45,558 bases of DNA. It comes from Collinsella aerofaciens (GTDB taxonomy: Bacteria; Actinomycetota; Coriobacteriia; Coriobacteriales; Coriobacteriaceae). Positions within the stretch are counted from its first letter, which is position 1, and each line of letters begins with the position of its first letter. The stretch covers positions 1 to 45,558 of the forward strand of contig JAPJOH010000021.1 of assembly GCA_030826265.1 (NCBI GenBank), written 5' to 3'. Under the pieces are notes generated by a model that saw only the letters and a list, made by a program, of their open reading frames with translations, did not search any database and was not told where the DNA came from. The position numbers and the translations under genes are program-made. This document shows, piece by piece, positions 33,276 through 41,959 of this stretch.

Positions 33276-34829
33276 ATGGCACAACGTCATCTTCCTGCAC
33301 TCCTGATTATCATGGATGGCTGCGGCCTTGCTCCGGCCGATGGCGAGAACGCCGTCGCCGCTGCCAAGACGCCCTTCCTTGATGGCCTGTACGAGAAGTA
33401 CCCCCACACCACGCTCGGTGCTTCGGGCGAGGACGTGGGCCTTCCCGACGGCCAGATGGGTAACTCCGAGGTGGGTCACCTCAACATCGGTGCCGGCCGC
33501 ATCGTGTTCCAGGAGCTTTCGCGCATCAACAATGCCATCAAGGACGGCTCCATCGCCAAGAACGAGGTTTTCGTCAAGGCTATGGACGATGTCAAGGCTG
33601 ACGGTAAGACTCTCCACCTCATGGGCCTTATGAGCCCTGGCGGTGTTCATTCTCACATGAACCACGTCGAGGCTCTGGTCAAGATGGCTGCCGAGCACGG
33701 TGTCAAGACCGTTCGCGTCCACGCCTTCATGGATGGTCGCGACGTTGACCCGCAGTCCGGTGCCGGTTACATGAGTGAGTTCTGCGCCTTCCTGGCTAAG
33801 ATCTCCGAGGAGACCGGTTGCGACGCTCGCGTTGCCACCGTCTCGGGCCGTTATTGGGCCATGGACCGCGATAATCGTTGGGAGCGCATCCAGCGCGCCT
33901 ACGACGTCATGGTCAACGCGTCCGATGCTGATACCGACCCCGTTGCCGGTATCAAGGCCTACTACGAGAAGGACCCGCGCGGCGACGAGTTCGTCGAGCC
34001 CTTCGCTGCCCACAACGAGGGCATTCACGAGGGCGACGCGGCCATCTTCTTCAACTTCCGTCCCGACCGCGCTCGTCAGATGACCCGCGTGTTCACGGAC
34101 AAGGAGTTCGACGGCTTTGAGCGCGAGCAGATCAAGCTTTCGCACTTTGTGACGATGACCGAGTATGATCCGACGTTTGACGTCGAGGTCGCCTTCCCCA
34201 AGACGTTCCCCGAGAACGTCCTGGCCGACGTTATCGCCGCCAATGGCCTGAAGCAGCTGCACACTGCCGAGACCGAGAAGTACGCCCACGTGACGTTCTT
34301 CCTCAACGGTGGCATCGAGGAGCCCAAGGAGGGCGAGGAGCGCGTGCTCGTCGCTTCCCCCAAGGTTGCTACCTACGATCTGCAGCCCGAGATGAGCGCT
34401 CCCGAGGTTACCGAGAAGCTCGTCGCCGCCATCAACGAGGATCGCGCTGATTTCTACATCGTGAACTTCGCGAACTGCGACATGGTTGGTCACACCGGTG
34501 TCTTCGACGCTGCCGTTAAGGCCGTTGAGGCTGTTGACGATGCCCTGTCCAAGGTTGTCCCGGCGATTCTCGCCAAGGGCGGCTTTGCACTGATTACCGC
34601 CGACCACGGCAACGCCGATCACATGTTTGACGTTGCTTCCGACGGTTCCAAGCATCCGTTTACGGCTCACACCACCAACCGCGTGCCGTTCATCATCGTT
34701 GATGAGAAGGCCAAGCTCACCGGTATCGAGGACGGCCGTCTTTCCGATATCGCTCCGACCATGCTCACCATGGCTGGTATTGAGCCTTCCGCCGAGATGA
34801 CGGGCCGCGTGCTCGCTACCGAGGCCTAA
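33276..34829 (+). CDS. gpmI: Cofactor-independent phosphoglycerate mutase (2,3-bisphosphoglycerate-independent)
   Basis: GpmI interconverts 3- and 2-phosphoglycerate by a metal-dependent phosphoserine mechanism. The 517-residue protein belongs to the alkaline-phosphatase superfamily. It has IIMDGCGLAP (metal Asp), the catalytic Ser in MGNSEVGHLNIG, the substrate loop HAFMDGRDVDP, FFNFRPDRARQM and the C-terminal metal motifs NCDMVGHTG and TADHGNADHM. Cysteine in DGCG replaces the common aromatic residue and is tolerated. The start ATG 33276 has a weak site, so coupling to tpiA is likely. A strong terminator follows. Eno and Pyk are not in the window. Confidence 0.97.
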   Translation: MAQRHLPALLIIMDGCGLAPADGENAVAAAKTPFLDGLYEKYPHTTLGASGEDVGLPDGQMGNSEVGHLNIGAGRIVFQELSRINNAIKDGSIAKNEVFVKAMDDVKADGKTLHLMGLMSPGGVHSHMNHVEALVKMAAEHGVKTVRVHAFMDGRDVDPQSGAGYMSEFCAFLAKISEETGCDARVATVSGRYWAMDRDNRWERIQRAYDVMVNASDADTDPVAGIKAYYEKDPRGDEFVEPFAAHNEGIHEGDAAIFFNFRPDRARQMTRVFTDKEFDGFEREQIKLSHFVTMTEYDPTFDVEVAFPKTFPENVLADVIAANGLKQLHTAETEKYAHVTFFLNGGIEEPKEGEERVLVASPKVATYDLQPEMSAPEVTEKLVAAINEDRADFYIVNFANCDMVGHTGVFDAAVKAVEAVDDALSKVVPAILAKGGFALITADHGNADHMFDVASDGSKHPFTAHTTNRVPFIIVDEKAKLTGIEDGRLSDIAPTMLTMAGIEPSAEMTGRVLATEA

Positions 34830-34854
34830 TAGAAAACAAATACCGTTTTCTAGC

Positions 34855-34889
34855 AAGGGGGTTGTCCACAACCGGACAACCCCCTTTTT
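34855..34889 (+). terminator. Terminator of the pgk-tpiA-gpmI unit
   Basis: A perfect 13-bp stem (34855-34867 with 34874-34886) with a 6-nt loop and a T5 tract. Confidence 0.95.
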
Positions 34890-34948
34890 GGTATTTCTGC
34901 CATTTCCACCCCGTCCTTGAGTGGCAGGTAGGGGAGAGCGGGGGATTG

Positions 34949-34957
34949 TGGTACAGT
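34949..34957 (+). promoter_or_regulatory. Extended -10 promoter candidate of secG
   Basis: TG, one base, TACAGT (34949-34957) lies 36 nt before the secG ATG. No -35 is visible, as is typical of extended -10 promoters. By eye only. Confidence 0.3.
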
Positions 34958-34993
34958 ACTGGAGTTTGAACTGTTCTATTAAGGAGCTTATCT

Positions 34994-35248
34994 ATGGGTC
35001 CGTTCCAGATTCTTCTGTTTGTCGTTTGGGCTGTTTCTGCCGTGGCGCTGACGATTCTCGTCCTGATGCATTCCGGTAAGGGTACCGGCGTTTCGGATAT
35101 GATCGCTAGCTCGCTGTATAACTCCAGCTCTGCCACGGGCGTCATGGAGCAGAACCTCGATCGCCTGACGGTAATTATGGCCGTTGTTTTTGCCGTGTGC
35201 GTCGTCCTGTGCATGTTCTTCTTCCCGCAGGGCATCGTCGGCTACTAA
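34994..35248 (+). CDS. secG: SecG preprotein translocase subunit
   Basis: SecG is the small accessory subunit of the SecYEG channel. The 84-residue protein has two hydrophobic membrane helices (about residues 4-24 and 55-76) with the polar connecting loop HSGKGTGVSDMIASS between them. This order and the GKG-rich loop are typical of SecG. ATG 34994 has AAGGAG upstream. It follows the glycolytic genes, a common actinobacterial arrangement, but has its own terminators on both sides, so it is probably transcribed alone. Confidence 0.92.
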   Translation: MGPFQILLFVVWAVSAVALTILVLMHSGKGTGVSDMIASSLYNSSSATGVMEQNLDRLTVIMAVVFAVCVVLCMFFFPQGIVGY

Positions 35249-35273
35249 GCATCGGCGTATATACGTTTGCAAT

Positions 35274-35300
35274 GGGTCTCGCAGGTGCGGGACCCTTTTT
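35274..35300 (+). terminator. Terminator of secG
   Basis: A 9-bp stem with one wobble (35274-35282 with 35287-35295), a 4-nt loop and a T5 tract (35296-35300). Confidence 0.88.
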
Positions 35301-35302
35301 GT

Positions 35303-35316
35303 TTACATATTTGTAA
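35303..35316 (+). promoter_or_regulatory. Palindromic site upstream of the peptide ABC operon
   Basis: TTACA-TATT-TGTAA. A near-identical perfect 16-bp palindrome occurs at 41960-41975. The rest of the 241-bp gap (35301-35541) before the binding protein is AT-rich at its left end. I see no confident promoter in it. Confidence 0.4.
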
Positions 35317-35541
35317 CAGAGTCAAAATATCCCCACATACTTCGCCCAACTAAAGAAATTCTCGACCGTTAACCGGAATTAGCCCCAAATCGTGCATAAA
35401 ATGCGCTACTGTATTGCGAAACGTTGATCCGTTGTGCATAACCAGCCATAGCAGCGGGCGGCGTTTTGATGGTTCGGATCGGATTGTCTCGACATATGTC
35501 CGACTGAACATTTCTTTGTCCTATCTCATAAGGAGGATGGC

Positions 35542-37218
35542 ATGGCTGATTCTATGTTCCACCAGCCCGTTATGGGTCGTCGCGCCTTTGTTGGCGGCAC
35601 CCTCGCTGCGAGCTCCATGGCTTTTCTTGCCGCATGCGGCAAGAAGGGCGGCGACGCTTCCGGTTCTGAGTCCGGTTCGACGCTGAACTTCTACATCAAC
35701 AACCCGGTCTGCATCGACCCCTACAATGTCCAGGAGGACCAGGGCACTCAGGTCGAGTACCAGCTCTTTGACGCTCTGACCTCTTATGACGCCGAGAAGG
35801 GCGAGATCGTTCCGCTGGCTTGCGAGTCTTTTGAGGCCAACGACGACGCCACCGAGTTTACCTTCAAGATCAAGAAGGCCAAGTTCCACAACGGTGACGA
35901 CGTTACCTCCAAGTCCTTCAAGCTCGGTTGGGAGCGTCTGGTCAACACCAAGTCGGCCATCGCTACCGAGTACGGCCCTTCCGAGGTCTCCTATCACCTT
36001 TCCATGGTCGAGGGCTATGACGACCTGCTTGCCGGTAACGCTACCGAGCTCAGCGGTGTTACTTGCCCCGACGATGAGACCCTCGTCGTCAAGCTGTCTT
36101 CCGCTTACGCCGACTTCCCCTTCGTCGCCTCTCACCCGGCTCTGGCCCCGGTTCCCGAGTGCGCCGAGTCCGATGTCAAGAGCTTCTACCTTGCGCCGGT
36201 CGGTAACGGCCCGTTCATGATGGACGGCAAGTGGGAGGATGGTCAGGAGATCAACCTCAAGAAGTTCGACGATTACTATGGCGACAAGGCCAAGATCGAT
36301 GGCATCCACTTCCAGGTCATCAAGGACATGGAGACCGCTTACAAGGAGTTCCAGGCCGGTAACCTCGATGTCTGCGACGTTCCCGTTGCTCAGATCGACG
36401 CTGCCAAGAAGGATCGCGGCGTGTCCAAGGACGGCTACACCATGGGTGACGGCGAGCGCATGCTGCTCGGCGCCGAGCCTTCCACCTATTACCTGACCTG
36501 CAACAACACGGCCGAGCCGTTCAACAACGCCGACCTGCGCAGGGGTATCTCCCTGGCCATCAACCGTGAGGCCATCTGCAAGACCATCTTCAAGGGTACC
36601 CGTACCCCTGCCGACGGCATTGTTCCTCCGGGCATCGATGGCTACAAGGAGGGCGCATGGGAGTTCTGCGCCTACGACGTCGACAAGGCTAACGAGTACC
36701 TCGACAAGGTTGCTCCCGCTGGCGCTAACGGCGATCGTGGCATTAACGTGACTCTGTCCTACAACCAGGACGGTGGCCACAAGGAGATCATGGAGTCCAT
36801 CATCGGCGACCTCGCCAAGGTCGGCGTTACCGCTGTCTCCGATACCCCCGAGTGGTCTGCCCTGCTCGAGCAGTATCAGAACTTTAACTATCAGTTCGGT
36901 CGTCTGGGTTGGATTGCCGACTACCCGATCATGGACAACTTCCTGTATCCGCTGTTCCACTCCGACTCCCTCGGTGGCGACAACCGCTCTGGTTACAACA
37001 ACCCCGAGTTCGACGCCAAGGTCGACGAGGCCCGTACCACGGTTGACGACGAAGAGCGCGTCGCTAAGATGCAGGAGGCCGATGCAATGGTCGCTGCCGA
37101 CTGCCCGGTCATCCCGGTGATGTTCTACACGCACACCATCGCCGGCTCCGATCGCATCAAGCACCTCTATGTCGATCCGCAGAAGCACGCCGATCTGGGT
37201 ACCGCTGAGCTCGCCTAA
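35542..37218 (+). CDS. Oligopeptide ABC transporter substrate-binding lipoprotein (OppA-type)
   Basis: This is a 558-residue family-5 substrate-binding protein of the OppA/MppA group. VMGRRAFVGGTLAASSMAF with a following AAC lipobox indicates a twin-arginine-type signal and a lipoprotein, held outside the membrane. The N-terminal family pattern (NPVCIDPYNVQ, FDALTSYDAEKGE, FKIKKAKFHNGDDVTSKSFKLGW) fits peptide binders. It heads an operon with two permeases and two ATPases. Peptide specificity is family-based, not proven. ATG 35542 has AAGGAGG upstream at 5 nt. Codon use is highly biased, so it is probably abundant. Confidence 0.9.
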   Translation: MADSMFHQPVMGRRAFVGGTLAASSMAFLAACGKKGGDASGSESGSTLNFYINNPVCIDPYNVQEDQGTQVEYQLFDALTSYDAEKGEIVPLACESFEANDDATEFTFKIKKAKFHNGDDVTSKSFKLGWERLVNTKSAIATEYGPSEVSYHLSMVEGYDDLLAGNATELSGVTCPDDETLVVKLSSAYADFPFVASHPALAPVPECAESDVKSFYLAPVGNGPFMMDGKWEDGQEINLKKFDDYYGDKAKIDGIHFQVIKDMETAYKEFQAGNLDVCDVPVAQIDAAKKDRGVSKDGYTMGDGERMLLGAEPSTYYLTCNNTAEPFNNADLRRGISLAINREAICKTIFKGTRTPADGIVPPGIDGYKEGAWEFCAYDVDKANEYLDKVAPAGANGDRGINVTLSYNQDGGHKEIMESIIGDLAKVGVTAVSDTPEWSALLEQYQNFNYQFGRLGWIADYPIMDNFLYPLFHSDSLGGDNRSGYNNPEFDAKVDEARTTVDDEERVAKMQEADAMVAADCPVIPVMFYTHTIAGSDRIKHLYVDPQKHADLGTAELA

Positions 37219-37314
37219 GAGTTTGCAGCTTCCGTGAGGGTCAAGTATTTACGTAGACCTCATGGGAAACATACAGTTCTCCCTAACCTGGGGTAAACTG
37301 GCTGATGGTAATTT

Positions 37315-37344
37315 TGGGATGCCGGTCTGGCGATCGGCATCCCA
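37315..37344 (+). promoter_or_regulatory. Intercistronic hairpin between the binding protein and first permease
   Basis: A perfect 10-bp stem (37315-37324 with 37335-37344) with a 10-nt loop is followed by TTTAGG, a poor T-run. It sits in the 156-bp gap, like the hairpin at 19250-19283 in the nan operon. Confidence 0.6.
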
Positions 37345-37374
37345 TTTAGGTTAATCCCTAGATAGGGGAGTGGT

Positions 37375-38412
37375 ATGGGTAAGTACATCGTTAAACGTGT
37401 GCTTCAGTTCATCCCGGTGTTTTTGGGCGTTACGCTGATCTTGTTCGCCCTCCAGAATATCGTGCCGGGAGATCCGATCAAGCTGATCGGTGGAGACAAG
37501 GCTCTGTCCCCCGAGGTGGAGCTTCAGCTTCGCGTCCGCTATCACCTGGTCCAGTCGGACGAGGACGGCAACGCGATCCTTGACGAGAACGGCGACCCCG
37601 TTCAAACGTCGCTCGTGGACCGTTACTTGTATTACATGAACGGCCTGCTTCATGGCGATCTGGGCAATTCGTATCAGCGCAAGCTGCCGGTTACGGAAAT
37701 CTTTGCCCAGAAGTATCCGTATACGGTCAAACTTGCCGCGTGCGCCATCGTGCTCGAGGCAATCATGGGTATCGGTGCGGGTATCATTTCGGCGGTAAAG
37801 CGTTATTCCTTCTGGGATATTTTGGTAACGCTCACCACGTCGATCCTCGTTGCCGTCCCGGCCTTCTGGCTCGGTATGTTGCTGCAACTGTTCTTTGGCG
37901 TCATTCTCAAGGACGCCACGGGCGGTGCATTCTCCATGCCGATCTCGGGTGCCGGCGGTGCCAGCTCTCAGTATCAGGATTGGATGCACTATGTGCTTCC
38001 GACCATTACGCTGGCTTCGGTTTCGACCGCTTATGCTGCCCGCATTATGCGCTCGCAGCTGCTTGACGTCATGAACCAGGATTACATTCGTACGGCAAAA
38101 GCCAAGGGTCTCTCCAATCGCGCGATCATCATCAAGCATGCGCTTAAGAATGCACTCATCCCCGTCGTTACCTATATTGGTGTCGACTTTGGCGGCATGC
38201 TTTCGGGCGCCATCCTGACCGAGACGGTCTTCAACTGGCCCGGTATCGGCTATGAGGTCTATCGCGCCATTAGCATGCGTGACTGGCCCATCGTTATGGG
38301 CGGCGTTACGCTCATCGTCGTCGTCGTCATGGTGATCAACCTGCTCGTCGACATTAGCTATGCATTCCTCGACCCGCGCATCCGCCTTGGCGGTCCGTCG
38401 GATAAGGCCTAA
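37375..38412 (+). CDS. Oligopeptide ABC transporter permease (OppB/DppB-type)
   Basis: This is a 345-residue membrane permease with the DppB start MGKYIVKRVLQFIPVFLGVTLILF. About 6 membrane spans follow. The EAA loop is RTAKAKGLSNRAIIIKHALKNA. A larger extracellular loop after the first span holds the charged stretch ENGDPVQTSLVDRY. ATG 37375 has GATAGGGGAG upstream. It is 14 bp before the second permease and in one operon with the ATPases. Confidence 0.92.
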   Translation: MGKYIVKRVLQFIPVFLGVTLILFALQNIVPGDPIKLIGGDKALSPEVELQLRVRYHLVQSDEDGNAILDENGDPVQTSLVDRYLYYMNGLLHGDLGNSYQRKLPVTEIFAQKYPYTVKLAACAIVLEAIMGIGAGIISAVKRYSFWDILVTLTTSILVAVPAFWLGMLLQLFFGVILKDATGGAFSMPISGAGGASSQYQDWMHYVLPTITLASVSTAYAARIMRSQLLDVMNQDYIRTAKAKGLSNRAIIIKHALKNALIPVVTYIGVDFGGMLSGAILTETVFNWPGIGYEVYRAISMRDWPIVMGGVTLIVVVVMVINLLVDISYAFLDPRIRLGGPSDKA

Positions 38413-38426
38413 GGGAGGTACGTCTC

Positions 38427-39362
38427 ATGCAGGAAACTGATTCTCAGTCTCAGGAGCAGGCTACCGCCACCAAGGCCGCATCTGCTCCCGCCAAGTCCCG
38501 CACGCTGTGGGGCGACGCTTTTAAGCGTCTTCGTAAGAACAAGCTCGCCGTTATCGGTGTCTGCTGGATCATCATCGTCGTTGTGGTTGCCCTGACCGCA
38601 GATCTGTGGGCTAAGCCCTGGCTCGGTTCGCCAACGGCTTCCGACTCGACCACCATGGCCGAGACGTCGCTGATGGCTCCGTGTGCAGAGCACCCGTTTG
38701 GCACCGACGCCCTTGGTCGTGACATTCTCGTCCGCGTTATCTACGGTGCACGTGTTTCGCTTTCCGTCGGTATTATGGCCACTGCGATCTCCACGGTGAT
38801 TGGTCTGGTCATGGGTGCTCTGGCCGGTTTCTACGGCGGCATCTGGGATACGATCATCATGCGCTGTGCGGATATCTTCTTGGCGTTCCCGTACGTGCTT
38901 TTCGTTGTCGCCATGATCGCCGTTATCGGCCGTGGTCTTCAGAACGTCTTTTTTGCCATCGGCATTCTCGGCTGGCCTTCGATTGCGCGCGTTTTCCGCT
39001 CTGCAATCTTGACGGTCAAGGAAAACGATTATGTTGACGCTGCGCGCGCGATGGGTGCATCTGATGCTCGTATCGTCGTGCGTCACATTTTCCCGAACTC
39101 CGTCGCCTCCATCGTGGTCTACGCGACCATGAACATTGGTGGCGCCATCCTGACCGAGTCAGCTCTGTCCTTCCTCGGCATGGGCGTTATTCCGCCTACG
39201 CCTTCGTGGGGCTCCATGATTCAAGACGGTCAGCAGTATCTTCTGACTGCTCCCTGGATGATGATCATGCCCGGTCTGGCAATTCTCTCGACGGTGCTCG
39301 CCTTCACCCTGCTGGGTGACGGTCTGCGCGACGCCCTCGACGTCAAGATGAAGGACGCATAA
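38427..39362 (+). CDS. Oligopeptide ABC transporter permease (OppC/DppC-type)
   Basis: This is a 311-residue permease with a Ser/Ala-rich charged N-tail (residues 1-25), then the DppC motif LWGDAFKRLRKNKLAVIGVCW and about 6 spans. HPFGTDALGRDILVRVIYGAR is the OppC_N signature, and the EAA loop is DAARAMGASDARIVVRHIFPNS. It partners the upstream DppB-type protein. ATG 38427 has GGGAGGTAC upstream. The next gene starts 2 bp after its stop. Confidence 0.92.
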   Translation: MQETDSQSQEQATATKAASAPAKSRTLWGDAFKRLRKNKLAVIGVCWIIIVVVVALTADLWAKPWLGSPTASDSTTMAETSLMAPCAEHPFGTDALGRDILVRVIYGARVSLSVGIMATAISTVIGLVMGALAGFYGGIWDTIIMRCADIFLAFPYVLFVVAMIAVIGRGLQNVFFAIGILGWPSIARVFRSAILTVKENDYVDAARAMGASDARIVVRHIFPNSVASIVVYATMNIGGAILTESALSFLGMGVIPPTPSWGSMIQDGQQYLLTAPWMMIMPGLAILSTVLAFTLLGDGLRDALDVKMKDA

Positions 39363-39364
39363 GG

Positions 39365-40456
39365 ATGAAGAAGAACAAGAACTATGTGGACCTGAAGGAC
39401 CAGCCGGTTCCCGAGGGCCAGCATCTGCTCGAGGTCGATGACCTTAAGATGTATTTCCACACCGAGGATGGCGTTGTTCGCGCTGTCGACGGTGTCTCCT
39501 ACACGCTCGATCGCGGCGAGACCCTGGGCGTCGTCGGTGAGTCCGGCTCCGGTAAGTCCGTGACCGCCATGACCATCATGGGTCTTATCTCGATGCCTCC
39601 GGGAAAGATCGAGGGCGGCGACGTTCGCTATCGCGGTCGTTCTATCCTCGAGATGACCGAGGAAGAGATGCAGCACATTCGCGGTAACGACATCGCGATG
39701 ATCTTTCAGGATCCTATGACCTCCTTGAACCCGGTCTATAAGATCGGCAAGCAGGTGGGCGAGGGTCTTCGTCTGCACCGCGGCTACTCCAAGCAGGAGG
39801 CGCTCAAGCGTGCCACCGAGCTTTTGGACCTCGTTGGTATTCCCGAGCCCGAGAAGCGCGTCAATGAGTATCCGCACCAGTTCTCTGGCGGTATGCGTCA
39901 GCGCGTCATGATTGCCATGGCTCTTGCCTGCGATCCCGATATTTTGATTGCCGACGAGCCCACGACTGCCCTGGACGTTACCATTCAGGCTCAGATTATT
40001 GAGCTTATGCAGGAAATGCAGGAGAAGAACGGCAACGCCATCATCATGATCACCCATGACCTGGGCGTTGTCGCTGATATGGCCGACAAGATCATGGTTA
40101 TGTACGCCGGCCGTCCCGTCGAGTTCGGTACTGCTGAGGAAATCTTCTACGAGAGCCGCCACCCCTACACCTGGGGCCTTATCCGCTCCATCCCGGAGCA
40201 GGCCATCGATGAGAAGAAGCCGCTTACGCCGATTCACGGCAACCCGCCTTCGCTCATGAACCTGCCCGAGGGCTGCGTGTTCTCGCCTCGTTGCCCCTAT
40301 GCGACGGATAAGTGCCGCAAGCAGCGCCCCGAGCGTTTTGTTACCGAGTCTGGTCACTATTCTGCGTGCCACTACGCTGGCGACCCCGAGTTCCTCAAGA
40401 ACGCTCCTGTGACGTCCCGTACGCGCAAGGATTCCAAGAAGGGAGGTGAGGCGTAA
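39365..40456 (+). CDS. Oligopeptide ABC transporter ATPase (OppD/DppD-type)
   Basis: This is a 363-residue ATPase with Walker A GESGSGKS, Q-loop IFQDPMTSLNP, signature FSGGMRQRVMIAMAL and Walker B ILIADEPTTALD. The C-terminal oligopeptide domain keeps the full cysteine pattern (EGCVFSPRCPYATDKC, then YSACHYAG). That pattern is linked to an Fe-S cluster in dipeptide transporters. ATG 39365 follows the permease stop by 2 bp, with AAGG and upstream sites overlapping the stop. The TAATG overlap with the next ATPase shows coupled translation. Confidence 0.93.
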   Translation: MKKNKNYVDLKDQPVPEGQHLLEVDDLKMYFHTEDGVVRAVDGVSYTLDRGETLGVVGESGSGKSVTAMTIMGLISMPPGKIEGGDVRYRGRSILEMTEEEMQHIRGNDIAMIFQDPMTSLNPVYKIGKQVGEGLRLHRGYSKQEALKRATELLDLVGIPEPEKRVNEYPHQFSGGMRQRVMIAMALACDPDILIADEPTTALDVTIQAQIIELMQEMQEKNGNAIIMITHDLGVVADMADKIMVMYAGRPVEFGTAEEIFYESRHPYTWGLIRSIPEQAIDEKKPLTPIHGNPPSLMNLPEGCVFSPRCPYATDKCRKQRPERFVTESGHYSACHYAGDPEFLKNAPVTSRTRKDSKKGGEA

Positions 40457-41484
40457 TGGCAGATACCAACGAGCGTACTCCGCTGCTGAAGGTCGAGCAC
40501 CTCTCTAAGGAGTTTCCCGCTGAGTCCGGCATGTTCGCCAAGCGCTTCTCCAAGCGTGTCGTCTCTGCTGTAAATGACATCTCTTTTGAGATTTATCCTG
40601 GCGAGACCTTCGGTCTGGTTGGCGAGTCTGGTTGCGGTAAGTCCACCACGGGCCGTACTATCATGCGCCTGACCAAGCCGACCGCCGGTAAGGTGTTCTT
40701 CCAGGGTAAAGATGTTGCCGAGATGAGCAAGCATGAGATCAAGGACATGCGTCGCGAGATGCAGTTTATCTTCCAAGATCCTTATGCTTCGCTCAACCCT
40801 CGTATGACCATCGGTGAGATCGTCTCCGAGCCCATGACCATTCACGGCGTGGGCACCAAGGAGGAGCGCATTGAGCGCGTCCGCGAGCTTCTCGACGTTG
40901 TCGGACTGAACCCCGAGCACATCAACCGTTATCCTCATGAGTTCTCCGGCGGTCAGCGTCAGCGTGTCGGCATCGCCCGCGCGTTCGCTTTGAAGCCCAA
41001 GCTGATCATCTGCGACGAGCCGGTTTCCGCTTTGGATGTGTCCATTCAGGCCCAGGTTCTGAACCTGCTCAAGGAACTCCAGGACAAGTTCGGTACCGCG
41101 TATCTGTTTATCGCTCACGACCTGTCCGTCGTGCAGCACATTTCCGATCGCGTTGCCGTTATGTATCTGGGTAAGATGGTTGAGGTTTCGGACTGGAAGA
41201 CGCTCTATAGCGAGCCTCACCATCCGTACACGCAGTCGCTGCTGTCTGCCGTGCCGGTTCCCGATCCGGATATCCAGAAGACCCGTAAGCGCATCATCCT
41301 CGCCGGCGATCCGCCGTCACCGTTGGATCCGCCGACCGGTTGCCGTTTTCACACTCGCTGCCCGATCGCTCAGGGTATCTGCTCTGAGAAGCTTCCCGAG
41401 TTTAAGGAAGTCGCACCGGGCCACTGCTGCGCCTGCCACTTCGCGGAGCCGTTCCCGATCAAGGAATCGCACATCGACCTGTAG
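40456..41484 (+). CDS. Oligopeptide ABC transporter ATPase (OppF/DppF-type)
   Basis: This is a 342-residue ATPase with Walker A GESGCGKST, Q-loop IFQDPYASLNPR, signature FSGGQRQRVGIARAF and Walker B LIICDEPVSALD. The C-terminal domain has the complete cysteine set (TGCRFHTRCPIAQGIC, then HCCACHF). An inserted N-terminal loop (EFPAESGMFAKRFSKRVV) is typical of OppF. ATG 40456 shares one base with the stop of the previous gene, with GGGAGGTGAGG upstream. Last gene of the operon; a very long palindrome follows. Confidence 0.93.
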   Translation: MADTNERTPLLKVEHLSKEFPAESGMFAKRFSKRVVSAVNDISFEIYPGETFGLVGESGCGKSTTGRTIMRLTKPTAGKVFFQGKDVAEMSKHEIKDMRREMQFIFQDPYASLNPRMTIGEIVSEPMTIHGVGTKEERIERVRELLDVVGLNPEHINRYPHEFSGGQRQRVGIARAFALKPKLIICDEPVSALDVSIQAQVLNLLKELQDKFGTAYLFIAHDLSVVQHISDRVAVMYLGKMVEVSDWKTLYSEPHHPYTQSLLSAVPVPDPDIQKTRKRIILAGDPPSPLDPPTGCRFHTRCPIAQGICSEKLPEFKEVAPGHCCACHFAEPFPIKESHIDL

Positions 41485-41500
41485 TCGGTTGTTATTGTCC

Positions 41501-41632
41501 GGGCCCGTGCTGGACTTAGTTTTCAGAACGTCCTCGACCATGGAAACCCCCTTATCCTGCTTCTTCGAAGCTGCGGATAAGGGGGTTTCCTGGTCTGCGG
41601 AATGTTCTGAAAACTAAGTCCAGCACGGGCCC
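41501..41632 (+). repeat. 132-bp nested palindrome downstream of the peptide ABC operon
   Basis: Outer arms of 29 nt are a perfect inverted repeat (41501-41529 with 41604-41632). A second stem of 21-22 nt (41536-41557 with 41575-41595, one bulged T) contains ACCCCCTTATCC and its complement. In the centre is GCTTC-TTC-GAAGC (41559-41571). No T-run follows the outer arm. I see no target-site duplication at the borders. Confidence 0.85.
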
Positions 41633-41696
41633 TGTGTTACCACCGCAGGGGGGTGCGATTCCTTGACCGTTTACTTAATCTAATAAGAAATTGAGT

Positions 41697-41751
41697 GAGG
41701 CCGGAGCTTTAGCTCCGGCCTCCCCATATAAGGGCTCGGCAAAGCCGAGCC
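41697..41751 (+). repeat. Two short hairpins in the palindrome-rich gap
   Basis: A 12-bp stem GAGGCCGGAGCT with its complement (41697-41708, 41711-41722), and an 8-bp stem GGCTCGGC (41733-41740 with 41744-41751) with an AAA loop. No T-run follows either. Confidence 0.7.
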
Positions 41752-41811
41752 ACTAAATTTATATCAGCCCCAGAACATGTTTGAGAACTGTGTCTGAAGT
41801 ACGTATTTGCA

Positions 41812-41936
41812 GGCCCCGAATCGGTGTTGCCTCCCGGCGCATTCCGCAGGGGGAGCGATATTTTGTAGCACGAAGTGCGCAGCAAAATATCGCTCATGCC
41901 CGAGGACGCGCCGGGAGGCAACGCCAATTCGGGGCC
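41812..41936 (+). repeat. 125-bp nested palindrome upstream of tRNA-Leu
   Basis: Outer arms of 29 nt (41812-41840 with 41908-41936) differ at two positions. A 13-bp inner stem GAGCGATATTTTG (41853-41865 with 41883-41895) encloses a GCAC-GAA-GTGC core (41868-41878). The layout matches the element at 41501-41632, but the sequence is unrelated. The 596 bp between the ATPase stop and tRNA-Leu hold no coding sequence. Confidence 0.85.
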
Positions 41937-41959
41937 GGACACATGGATTTACCTGCGCA

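Noticed and set aside
33060..34871. Long minus-strand open frame opposite tpiA and gpmI
   Set aside because: The plus-strand enzymes have complete active sites; the reverse frame has no recognisable domain.
35521..37188. Long minus-strand open frame opposite the peptide-binding lipoprotein
   Set aside because: Same effect of codon bias in a highly expressed gene. The plus-strand protein has a signal, lipobox and family motifs.
41501..41632. The 132-bp palindrome as an insertion sequence or transposon remnant
   Set aside because: No transposase fragment and no direct repeats at the borders are visible. It is listed as a repeat of unknown kind.
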